A DNA stretch of 64,000 nucleotides from contig NW_022098044.1 in NCBI RefSeq assembly GCF_002288925.2, positions 15,796,462 through 15,860,461 of the forward strand, given 5' to 3'. Shown here one piece after another: positions 55,216 to 64,000 of this stretch. Made by a program: the position numbers and the translations under genes. The notes under the pieces were generated by a model. That model was given only the letters and a program-made list of their open reading frames with translations. It did no database searches and was not told the DNA's origin. Every line of letters begins with the position of its first letter. The first letter of the stretch is position 1. This DNA comes from Delphinapterus leucas (Eukaryota; Chordata; Mammalia; Artiodactyla; Monodontidae).

Positions 55216-55954
55216 AGAGATCATTACTCATCTTCTGCAAACAGAAAGAAGTGATCTGTGGAAGAGGAAAACGCGTGGGGATGTAGAAGCTGGAAGGATG
55301 TATGCAGTTTTGATACCCAGCCTCGCTAATATTAGTATTACATCTCCATATGCCTTAATCTTTGCAAAAATAACAATTATTACAGCCTCGAAAGAAGACA
55401 TGTACTCATGAAGGCAAACAGGTCGGTTTTTTGAATAGTTCAGGCTCCATCCAGGTGTTGGTTATCCTGCTAGGTTGGTGGATTTTGGTGCTCTGATTGC
55501 TAACGGGCGTTTGAATTTGTAGCACCAGGAAATATTCCAGTGTGAGACGCGAGTAAGCACATATCTGCCTCAAGTTCCAAAGAGGAAGGTAGTGCGAAAG
55601 GCAGGCAGTCCAGAAGGAGAAAGCCCACGTGAGTCAGTCTCCTCACCTGGAAGCCTCCTTCCTGGGATCTGGCCATACAGTGGGTAAATAATGAACCGCA
55701 AAGCCGCTGTGTCCTAAGAGCAGTGACCACAATGACACTGGCGCCATCCTCCCCCACGGACGTGCATGGTCCCCCTCCTGTGCAGTGATGTTCAAAGAGG
55801 GCGTGGTGGTGCCTGGACAGTGCTACCCGCCTCCACCACTGCCTGTGCCTTGATCTTAACTACTCAGGAGAGTAGGGTAATTACCGCTGATAATGGCAGG
55901 TGGGGGGCTCTCAGGAAGAGCAGAGTGGGCATCAACCTTCTTTAATCTCCGCCC
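55216..55954. other. No gene or repeat recognised
   Basis: Single-copy-like DNA. An ORF of 85 codons has no signature. Confidence 0.35.
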
Positions 55955-56115
55955 TTTGGCTGTGGGTCTTAAGCATCAGTGTGCATCAGAAGTGTCAGGG
56001 GGAGCCTTTTAAAATGGCCATTTCCAGATCCCACTTTTAGAAAGTCAGATGGACATGGTCTGGGATGGGGCCTGGGAATCTGCATTTTTGGCAGACAGCA
56101 GAATTGATTCCAGTG
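55955..56115 (+). repeat. MER5A-like DNA transposon relic
   Basis: gtgtgcatcagaagtgtcag, ggagccttttaaaatggcca, gggatggggcctgggaatct follow MER5A. Terminal repeats are decayed. Confidence 0.75.
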
Positions 56116-56199
56116 CAACCCTAGACCTTTGGGTGTGTGACCTGACTTGTCCCCACATGCCGTCGGGCCTGGGCCCGGCTGTCCTCGACCGCCTGCTTC

Positions 56200-56300
56200 C
56201 TCCTTGGCAGTGCCCATCTCACAGGGCTGCAGGGAGCATTAAATTGAATGGGATGTCCAGCCTACAGAGGGGCTCAGTAAATGTTAGTGCTAGCCCTTTC
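56200..56300 (+). repeat. MIR 3' half
   Basis: ctcacagggctgcagggagc then aggggctcagtaaatgttag is MIR 3'-half-like. Confidence 0.55.
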
Positions 56301-57784
56301 TACATAGCAGCCCTGAACAAGAAAGAGAACTGAATTTATTTCAGGTTCCCTAGGATGTGTGACAGCTCTTGGTTCCCAGCAGCCTTTTTGCTGATGCATG
56401 TGTCATGTAGGCGTACTTCCTTCACTCGGCAGGTGTCTATCCCAGGCGTCCATCTTGCTCAGCGGGCCTTGCAGGGCCAGGGAGGGAGACACAAATGATG
56501 TGTGAAAAATAGTTGCCGGCACCATGGATTGGAAGCCCTGTTTCTGGAGGGGAGACGTCAGCACTTGAGCCAAATCATGTTTGCTAAATGGGCAGAACTC
56601 TTAGGAAATCAGCTGAAATAGAGCAGCAGAGTAAATCGTACAGTCTTTTGTACGCTAGGAATTCAGAGAAAGGGGGAAGCAGTGGTAGGTTTCCGTGCTC
56701 TGAATGTCTGCCCTTGCTTCCAAGATGAACTGTATCACCTTTCGACAGGTATATTTTGAATGCAGATGGAGACAGTCAGGTTTCTCTGAAGTTATATGTA
56801 TATATGTGATTAGAATCAGAGTTTCAGAATCTGAAGGGCTACCACACTCATCTAGAGGCACCGCCACCCCTTCCCATCCTTGCCACACGTGCCTAGTGTT
56901 AGAAGGCGGAACCCCAGCAGCCCAAGGAGCTAAGGTGTCTTAGGTACTAAAAGGGACGAAGAACTTGAAGCGTATAAACACAGAGAGTAATTGAAATGGT
57001 GTTGAAATATTTAATTTGAATCTTTTAGAAAATCTGTGTGCCACAGATTCCTAGCTAAGTGATGCTGAACACTTTCTAATCATTTAATTGGTGGGTTGGC
57101 AGGAAGGAATGGGGAGGTTCATTTAATTTAATAGCCCTGAGGCTCAGCTTCAGACTAAGCTGTGAGCAGAATTCACCTTCTGCAGAGAGTGGGTTGGAGT
57201 GGGCGAGCTGTTTCCTCTCTCAGTTGAGCCCTAAGGAGCTTGGGGTTCCTTAGATGACTCTCCCCGGAGCTGCTTCCTCGCCCCGGCCCCTTTCTCAGCC
57301 AGACGGTTGCAGGAGGACATGCTGTTTCCCATCTCAGCCACACTGTTGGCATATGTCCTGAAGCAAACACTCTAGTCTTCTTTTGACGGTTACCATTTAA
57401 CATTCACATGGTGTCAAAAATGTGCCAGGCATCCTCCTCGTATCATTTTGCCTAGCGAACCTAAAATTAATTTCAAAAGTGAGAAGATGTTGAGTATTGG
57501 AGACAATAGTGGAGGATGACTTAAGGGGTGAGGTGTGACTGTTTTGCTGTGGCACCTGGAAAATGCTTTCTGGGGCACAGAGACATCGAGCCAGTTCACG
57601 TGGGGGAGAGGCTTTAAGGCGGTCTCGACTTGTTCATGCACCTCGGAACACTTATGAGCCTTGTGGCGAGACGCAGGAGACACCTCCTGCTTCAGAGGAG
57701 CCCACAGATGAACCCAGCATTGCCTGTGCCTAGTGAGAGCACAGATTGCTGACCTTGGACTGGAGCAATAGGGGTCTGTGGGGA
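56301..57784. other. Repeat-poor region, no gene recognised
   Basis: About 1.5 kb. The stretch 56990-57170 is AT-rich and complex (ctttctaatcatttaattgg), possibly conserved. A 136-codon ORF (57414-57824) extends into L2-like sequence and has no domain. Confidence 0.35.
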
Positions 57785-58150
57785 GGGGGTCAGAGGATGC
57801 TTCACAGAGAGGGCGCAACTTCACCTGAGCCTTGGAGGGTGACTAGGAGATCACCAGTTGGACAAGGGAGGAGGACAGATGTCCCGTGCAGGGGGGACAG
57901 TGTGTGCCAAGATGCAAAAGTGTAGATGGATGAAAGAGCAATGCCCCTTGAGAAACCAGCAAGCAGAGGGCAAGGTCAAGGAGAATTAAAAAGTTGATGC
58001 CATATTATGGGGAGCGTATCCACCCAAGGGGCTCGGGTGGTCTTGGCCATAGGAAGTCATCAGCAGGTTTTAGGATTTATGTTTTAGGAGGATGACCGAG
58101 GTAGCCACAGAGTGATAAGATAGGGAAGAGATTCTAGAAACAAGATGGCC
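57785..58150 (-). repeat. L2 fragment, antisense
   Basis: ttcacctgagccttggaggg, ggacagtgtgtgccaagatg, ctcgggtggtcttggccata, ggattttaggaggatgaccg-like blocks follow the antisense L2 order. Confidence 0.6.
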
Positions 58151-59081
58151 AGGAAGAGCTCTTTCTTGTGACCTGCCTCTGTGCAGTCATCACAGCCATG
58201 GCTGCCTGATCAGCTGAGAGTCACTGGCCCCGTTGTTTGGGCTGAGATGTTAGTAATCGGCCAGAGGCATGTGTTGGCTTTCCATAGGTGCCATTCAACT
58301 TGACTCTTTTCCTTGGTCGGAACCAGCCTCCTGGACCTAGCGAGGCCTTACCCCAGGGACCAGTGATGGGAGGTAGTGCTTGGCCTAGGAGGAGACCATC
58401 ACCCATGGGATTATAGCTATTCTTCGTCTCCCCAGTTCAGGTCATGGAAACAAACAGCCTCCAAATAGCCATCTCCTGACAGATACCCAGCATCCTTCAT
58501 GCATTCATTATGTATCAGCATTGCTTGCTTTTGAGTCCAAACTCAGGAAGAGGATTTTGATTCATCTGGGCGTGAGTAGACCCAAGTTTTTTGAAAATCA
58601 GAAGAATAAGGGGCCACCCTGTCCAGCCCCCGGCAGAGAGCTCGGTGTCACATACACAAAACCTCTGATACCTTTTTGTTCAGTGGTGCCCAGATTTGAA
58701 TGCCAGGTGGTAAATGGGCTCCATGCACAGACAAACTTAGTTTCATTTGCATTCTTTTCCTAGGTGAGGGCCTCACCTGGTTCCCGATTCACTTTCTGAT
58801 CTACCACCTTCTCTATCATTTTCTCTAGTTATTTCCATGTAGTGACAACCACTTCCACACACTGTCTGTCTCCTCTGCCAGGCATTTTACACGTGTTAAC
58901 TCAGAACTCGGAGAGGTGAGAATTACAACCCTGCTTCTGGAGATCAGTCCGGGGAAGCTCAAGAGAAGCTTAAGCAGCTCTTGGTGCCTGTCTCCCCCTC
59001 TCTCCTCTTTGTCTCGGTAGTTTTTGCCATTCCTGCTGAGAGCCTTCTTCCTTTGTGCCTTCAGAGACACTTCTATCACTT
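58151..59081. other. No gene or repeat recognised
   Basis: Single-copy-like DNA with no exon signature. Confidence 0.35.
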
Positions 59082-59100
59082 CCACCTGCCCCCCTTTTTT

Positions 59101-59305
59101 TTTTCTTTTTTTGCGGTACGCGGGCCTCTCACTGTTGTGGCCTCTCCCGTTGCGGAGCACAGGCTCCGGACGCACAGGCTCAGCGGCCATGGCTCACGGG
59201 CCCAGCCGCTCCGTGGCATGTGGGATCTTCCCGGACCGGGGCACGAACCCGCGTCCCCTGCATCGGCAGGCGGACTCTCAACCACTGCGCCACCAGGGAA
59301 GCCCC
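59101..59305 (-). mobile_element. CHR-type SINE, antisense
   Basis: T-run, gcggtacgcgggcctctcac, then the body, ending gcgccaccagggaagcccc. Flanked by ccacctgccccccttttt (from 59082) and ccacctccccttttt (from 59306), an imperfect target duplication in a C/T-rich tract. Confidence 0.95.
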
Positions 59306-59321
59306 CCACCTCCCCTTTTTT

Positions 59322-59515
59322 ATTTTTTAATTTATTTTTTACTGAAGTGTAGTTCAGTTACAGTGTTGTGCTAATTACTGCTGTACAACAAAGTAACTCA
59401 GTTATACAAATATATACATTCTTTTTCATATTCTTTTCCATTATGGTTTATCACAGGATATTAAATACAGTTCCCTGTGCTGTACAGGAGAACCTTGTTG
59501 TTTATCGAATCTCCC
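59322..59515 (-). repeat. L1 3' end fragment, long type
   Basis: actgaagtgtagttcagtta, gctgtacaacaaagtaactc, tatcacaggatattaaatac are the antisense L1 3' UTR, like 0.25-0.54 kb. Confidence 0.85.
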
Positions 59516-59679
59516 GTCTTTTAAAAGGAACTTTAGTCTTGATTCAGCTGCTCCTTCCAGCTTCGGTCTGGGTCTCTGTTTCTCGTCCCATCACCATACC
59601 CAGTGGCTCCATGGCTCAGGGTACAAATTCTTGGCCTCTTAGGATGACATTCAGCCCCACCTGTCAAAGGTGACCCCTG

Positions 59680-60470
59680 TCTCATCACTGCCATCACCCT
59701 CCCTGACACGCTATCCTCTCTTGGCCTTCTGGGAGGGGGCAGCAGGCTTCCTTCCTCTCTCTCAGACTCCTGCTTTCTCACCCTCTTTCTCCTCCAGCCC
59801 TCAAAGGATGAGGCCAGTTTCCTGGACCCCTGCTTTTGTCTCTCTGGGAACTCATCCCTTCCCCCATCCAGGTAAGCCCAGCTCCAGGCAGGCTCTGTCT
59901 GTTGGACCACTAGATCAGATAGATCTCCTCCTTGGTGGATTTCAGTGGCAGCCCGGCCACGCACGTGCTCAGTCTCTTAGGCCAGCAAATGGGGGGCACC
60001 TCTGGCTGGTCCTAGCCTTTCCCTTCTTAACGGAACAGACAGGATGTCCCGCTGGATCTTCATTCCCAGAGGCCTCCCAGCCCCAGATCTCTGTCCTCTG
60101 TATCCCATTACTGTCAGTGGTTCCTCCTCTCCCTCCATCTAGGCCCCCATGTCTTCAGGCCATCCTGAACTCAGGAGCTGCGTCTGCATTACATTGTCCC
60201 CCTACTCGAGAACCTGCCACGGCTCCTCTGCCAGCTATCGCATCCTGTCCAGCCTGCCCGACACTCCAGCTTCTTCCCAAACTGCCACTCAGTCTGTCCA
60301 TTGAGACATTTCTCCCCTGGCTCCCAGCGTGCTCTTTGGCTGAAGACAAGTAGGTCCCCGAGCCCCCAATCCCACCCTCCCCACACCTGCTCTGTGCTTC
60401 CATCTGCTCCTCTCTGGCCGGAACCTCTTCTCTGCTTCCTTTGTGCCTCGTAGCCATCCACCAAACCTTG
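59680..60470 (+). repeat. L2, sense fragment
   Basis: Blocks ctctctgggaactcatccct and, in the 3' part, ggctcctctgccagctatcg, tcctgtccagcctgcccgac follow L2 coding and 3' parts in sense. A 227-codon plus-strand ORF (59670-60353) runs through it and is Ser/Pro/Leu-rich without a domain, so it is a chance frame. Identity is low and edges uncertain. Confidence 0.45.
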
Positions 60471-60804
60471 CCTCCAACCCTGCTTCCTCTTATTTCTAAC
60501 ACAAAGAAAATGTATCCACTCTTAGAATAACGATACTCACTGTAAAATGTGTTTTAAAGTGCAGTAAGTTCCCTACATACAAACGAGTTCCGTTCCAAGA
60601 GCGCGTTCATAAGTCCGATCTGTTCGTAAGTCCAATAAAGTTAGCCTAGGTACCCAACTGACACAATTGGCTATATAGTACTCTACTGTAATAGGTTTAT
60701 AATACTTTTCACACAAGTAATACATAAAAAATGAACTCACACAAGAAATAAAACAGCTGGCATATAGGGGCTGGCACTGAGCCAGCAAACACACATTCAC
60801 ATCT

Positions 60805-61780
60805 GTTTTTTTTTTTAACATCTTTATTGGGGTATAATTGCTTTACAATGGTGCGCTAGTTTCTGCTCTATAACAGAGTGAATCAGTTATACATATACGT
60901 ATGTTCCCATATCTCTTCCGTCTTGCGTCTCCCTCCCTCCCACCCTCCCTATCCCACCCCTCCAGGGGGTCACAAAGCACCGAGCTGATATCCCTGTGCC
61001 ATGCGGCTGCTTCCCACTAGCTATCTACCTTACGTTTGGTAGTGTATATATGTCTATGCCTCTCTCTCGCTTTGTCATAGCTCACCCTTCCCCCTCCCCA
61101 TATCCTCAAGTCCGTTCTCCAGTAGGTCTGTGTCTTTATTCCTGTCTTACCGCTAGGTTCTTCATGACATTTTTTTTTCTTAAATTCCACATATATGTGT
61201 TAGCATACGGTATTTGTCTTTCTCTTTCTGACTTACTTCACTCTGTATGACAGACTCTAGGTCTATCCACCTCATTACAAATAGCTCAATTTCGTTTCTT
61301 TTTATGGCTGAGTAATATTCCATTGTATATATGTCCCACATCTTCTTTATACATTCATCCGATGATGGGCACTTAGGTTGTTTCCATCTCCGGGCTATTG
61401 TAAATAGAGCTGCAGTGAACATTTTGGTACATGACTCTTTTTGAATTATGGTTTTCTCAGGGTATATGCCCAGTAGTGGGATTGCTGGGTCATATGGTAA
61501 TTCTATTTGTAGTTTTTTAAGGAACCTCCATACTGTTCTCCACAGTGGCTGAGCCAATTCACATTCCCACCAGCAGTGCAAGAGGGTTCCCTTTTCTCCA
61601 CACCCTCTCCAGCATTTATTGTTTCTAGATTTTTTGATGATGGCCATTCTGACTGGTGTGAGATGATATCTCATTGTAGTTTTGATTTGCATTTCTCTAA
61701 TGATTAATGATGTTGAGCATTCTTTTATGTGTTTGTTGGCAGTCTGTATATGTTCTTTGGAGAAATGTCTATTTAGGTCT
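60805..61780 (-). mobile_element. 5'-truncated L1 nested in the MITE
   Basis: A poly-T run at 60806-60816, a 3' UTR with the CTCCC-rich stretch shared with 21.06 kb, and ORF2 C terminus up to about 61780. Exact 13-bp target duplication cacattcacatct at 60792-60804 and 61781-61793. The good duplication and the open ORF2 end indicate a fairly recent insertion. Confidence 0.93.
61180..61776 (-). pseudogene. L1 ORF2 C-terminal fragment
   Basis: Encodes the ORF2 C terminus with [51 protein letters not shown] [18 protein letters not shown] and the natural end MLTHICGI followed by a stop at 61182-61180. The frame is open for at least 170 codons. The RT and endonuclease parts are missing by 5' truncation, so the piece is not functional. 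Confidence 0.9.
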
Positions 61781-61844
61781 CACATTCACATCTTTGAAAG
61801 TTCGCAACTTGAAGGTTCATATGTGAGGACTTACTGTACAGAGA

Positions 61845-62230
61845 AGTATACAGAAGAGATGAAAAAACCTTAAAATTTCACCACCCAGATATTAAGATTA
61901 TAATTTGCATGTCTCTTCCAAAGATGAAATGCACGTGCATATGTAAAGGTATATATTATTTTTACGTCATTGATATTGTGCTATTTATACATGTTCTCTT
62001 TCTTTATTTGCTAATTGTTAATAGAATTTTCCCATTCCACTAATTTATATTTAAGCAGCATTTTTAAAAGCCGTATAATAGCCCATCATATGGATGTGCC
62101 GTTGATTTATTTAGCTTGTCTCCTTCTGTAGGTCAGGTCCTGGCTTCCAGCTTTCCAGTATTATAAATAACAAACATCCTTGTCCCCTAACTCTAGCCAT
62201 TTGTTTCCTGTATCATATGATGTAGCATTT
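61845..62230. repeat. Old interspersed repeat, L1M-like
   Basis: taaaatttcaccacccagat, ccgtataatagcccatcata, and ccagtattataaataacaaa recall an old mammalian repeat, possibly antisense L1M, also hinted near 47.8 kb. Family uncertain. Confidence 0.4.
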
Positions 62231-62249
62231 TTTAATAATGCAGAGGCCA

Positions 62250-62480
62250 GTTGCATTTATTGAGCTACTGCGGGGTGTCAGCCTCTATGCTTAGTGCTTT
62301 TCCTTTCAGTAAGAAAGCCTCAGGGCCGCCTTGCAAAGCAGATATCCTCAAGATCTCAAGTAACTTGACTGAAGTCACCCACTTAGTTGGTGATGAGGTC
62401 CAGATTCAGGCCCAGCCTTTGATCCCACACGCAACCCCCGTTGCTCTGCCCTCTGCAGTGATGTTCAGAATGCATAGCCA
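62250..62480 (-). repeat. MIR SINE, antisense
   Basis: tgagctactgcggggtgtca, cttgactgaagtcacccact, ggtccagattcaggcccagc follow antisense MIR. Confidence 0.6.
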
Positions 62481-63039
62481 TGTGCATTTGTGTGCAAACA
62501 ATAAGTCTTAATGAAGGCAGTGGACAGCCTCATGGATTTTACCATCATTTCCCAGCTGGATTATAAGATGCTCTTAGATGTCTGGCGCACACCTCTAGGC
62601 TTAATCTTAGATCTAATTAGAGCCAGAAGGGACTTTCTCATCTTAAAAATGAAGACGCTGAGAGGCGTAACAGGCATCCCCAGTGTCGGGGTGTCAGCTG
62701 TGTTGGATAGCCTATGGTAGACACATAAAAACTGATCTTTAAAGAGTTATTGTCTTTATTATGTAGACTTATCTTTCCTGTGCTCATGTACCAGAATCTG
62801 TAGCTATTGTGACATGTGAAAGAGGCGGTCTTGTAAAATGCAGCAGTGGCTGCAGCCACCGTACCACATCAATACGGGAGAGTCAGTGCTGAGCCCTGCA
62901 ATTCCTCAGCTGCAAATGCCTTGATTTACTCCAGGTAGAACAGAGGCATGAGGAGAGTATGACCCCAGCCTAGAATTTCATTTCCCGTAGTATTAAAATC
63001 CGGGTTTCAGCTGCCCATTTGCTGGGGTCTCTTTTCTTT
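62481..63039. other. No gene; possible MIR scrap
   Basis: About 62630-62670 (catcttaaaaatgaagacgc) resembles a short antisense MIR core. The rest is single-copy-like. Confidence 0.35.
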
Positions 63040-63213
63040 AAGCAAGTGGTTCTCAGGTTGTCAGTCGCCTGGAGGCTGGCCGTACCCCCTTCCCAGAGTT
63101 TCTAATTCTGCAGGGCTGAGGTGGGGCCTGAACATATTTTTTTCGAACACACTCCCAGGCGGATGCCGATGCAGCTGCTGGGGGACCACACTTTAAAAGC
63201 CACAGCCTTAGGC
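63040..63213 (+). repeat. MER5A-like DNA transposon relic
   Basis: Left end caagtggttctcagg, inner agagtttctaattctgcagg and gaggtggggcctgaacatat, right end gggaccacactttaaaagcc. The ends are imperfect inverted copies as in MER5A. Confidence 0.85.
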
Positions 63214-64000
63214 CTTTAAAAAGATACTGGAGGGCAGGTCATGCAATTAACTATCACATCGTTAGCCTTTCTACTTAAAATGGCAAAACGCCGCGTGATT
63301 CAAATCATTCACTTCCATACGTCTTTCGAAGCCCAAAGTGCTTTTGGCATTCTGCTCAGCTTCAGGCCCTCCTGCTAAAGTTTCAGCCCCACCCCATGCC
63401 TGAATCCTCCCCAAGTCTGGCAGTGTATCAGACCCCACATCTGAGCAGACGGTGGAGGTTGAACTCAACCTTGCTGTCCAGAGCCTGGGATCTCAAGAAC
63501 TGGGGTTTGGTCCACAAGAAAAGTGTGCTCTCTGAGTTACGGTACCCGTGGTCACCCACCTGTGCCCTTAACGGATCCCAGCCATTTACCTGTGGCCCTT
63601 GTCTGCCACCTTTGCCAGCCTTGGACCATCTCTTCTTACAGGAACTGCTTCCCTGATCTGTCCCTAAGTGGACTCTGAGGTCTCTTTGAACTGACGCAAA
63701 CCTCCCCAGAACCCCAACATCTAACCCCCAAACACCCACATTTCACCGCTGTCTGGAGCTTCTGCAGCCATCCTGCCCCTCCATCAGACCCGGGAACGGG
63801 CAGCCAGTTCTGATGGAGTTGAGTTTGCCTTACCCCATTTGACTCTGAAATAGGACTGCCACCCCGCCTCTTCTCCTGGGGAAGTCCCAGAAGCCCCCTA
63901 GTCCTAGTACCCCCTCCCACTCATTTCCCTTCCTCTGACCATCCTTGTGAAGTGTCCCAAGTACTCATGGCCAAAGCCACCCTGAGTACGATCATGTTGT
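63214..64000. other. No gene or repeat recognised
   Basis: Single-copy-like DNA up to the window edge. ORFs of 65-103 codons on both strands lack any family signature. Confidence 0.35.

Larger units (their letters stand above)
60562..61836 (+). mobile_element. Tc1/mariner-like MITE, split by an L1
   Basis: The outer pieces 60562-60804 and 61794-61836 make one element of about 286 bp. The left end cagtaagttccctacataca and the right end tatgtgaggacttactg are imperfect inverted repeats. The right flank is TA and the left flank TG, fitting a decayed TA target. The body has ttccgttccaagagcgcgtt and cgtaagtccaataaagttag. No transposase ORF. Exact family not assigned. Confidence 0.65.

Noticed and set aside
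58981..59374. Overlapping ORFs of 77-123 codons on both strands
   Set aside because: They read through an antisense CHR SINE. The same peptide phrases (such as CIGRRTLNHCATREA) appear at every CHR copy in the window, so these are repeat artefacts.
59670..60353. 227-codon plus-strand ORF, the longest outside L1 on that strand
   Set aside because: Ser/Pro/Leu-rich without any domain, covers L2-like C-rich sequence where stops are rare, and a 143-codon ORF overlaps part of it on the other strand. Treated as chance.

Overview
The window is mammalian nuclear DNA, almost certainly from a cetacean. The main reason is a set of tRNA-derived SINEs of the CHR type (the cetacean, hippo and ruminant group). 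Seven are of the young, roughly 205-230 bp form that is abundant in whales and dolphins, three are older and longer, and one is a short Bov-tA-like form. LINE-1 copies with cetartiodactyl-type 3' ends, ancient L2 and MIR fragments, MER5A- and Tigger-like DNA transposons and three LTRs fit the same picture. I found no host protein-coding exon, no functional RNA gene, no CpG island and no CRISPR or prokaryotic feature. The stretch reads as intergenic or deep intronic DNA, and every long ORF I examined lies in a transposon or is a chance frame.

Layout. 0.2-3.3 kb: L1 3' end, L2 and MER5A-like relics. 3.36-9.39 kb: a nearly full-length antisense L1 with decayed ORF1 and ORF2, an apparent 3' transduction and a 16-bp target duplication. 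10.0-11.4 kb: L1 pieces, one nested in a DNA transposon. 13.5-14.5 kb: an MLT1-like LTR split by an L1. 15.3-19.0 kb: a Tigger-like MITE, three CHR SINEs and a long, very old L1 (one SINE sits inside it). 21-25.5 kb: L1, MIR and L2 pieces, a hairpin, a CHR SINE and an LTR. 25.5-35 kb: mostly single-copy DNA with one SINE, a long L2, an antisense LTR and an older CHR SINE. 33.7-37.7 kb: a long antisense L2, part of which is duplicated at about 96% identity. 38-50 kb: mostly single-copy DNA with MIR and L2 scraps, two older SINEs, a TG microsatellite and an L1 tail with a 14-bp target duplication. 50-58 kb: two L2 copies in opposite orientation, a Bov-tA-like SINE, MER5A and MIR. 59-62.2 kb: a SINE, L1 tail, L2, and a MITE interrupted by an L1. 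62.2-64 kb: MIR and MER5A, then single-copy sequence.

No genes work together here. The content is a layered record of transposition. L2 and MIR are oldest, then MER5A, Tigger and MLT1 elements, then old L1, then L1 copies with at least three kinds of 3' end, and finally young CHR SINEs with near-perfect target duplications. The points most worth a second look are the L1 3' transduction, the 239-bp local duplication, the nested insertions, the strong hairpin at 39.6 kb, and a few repeat-free AT-rich stretches that could be conserved regulatory DNA. Family names are by recall of consensus sequences, not by a database search, and the edges of old repeats are approximate.
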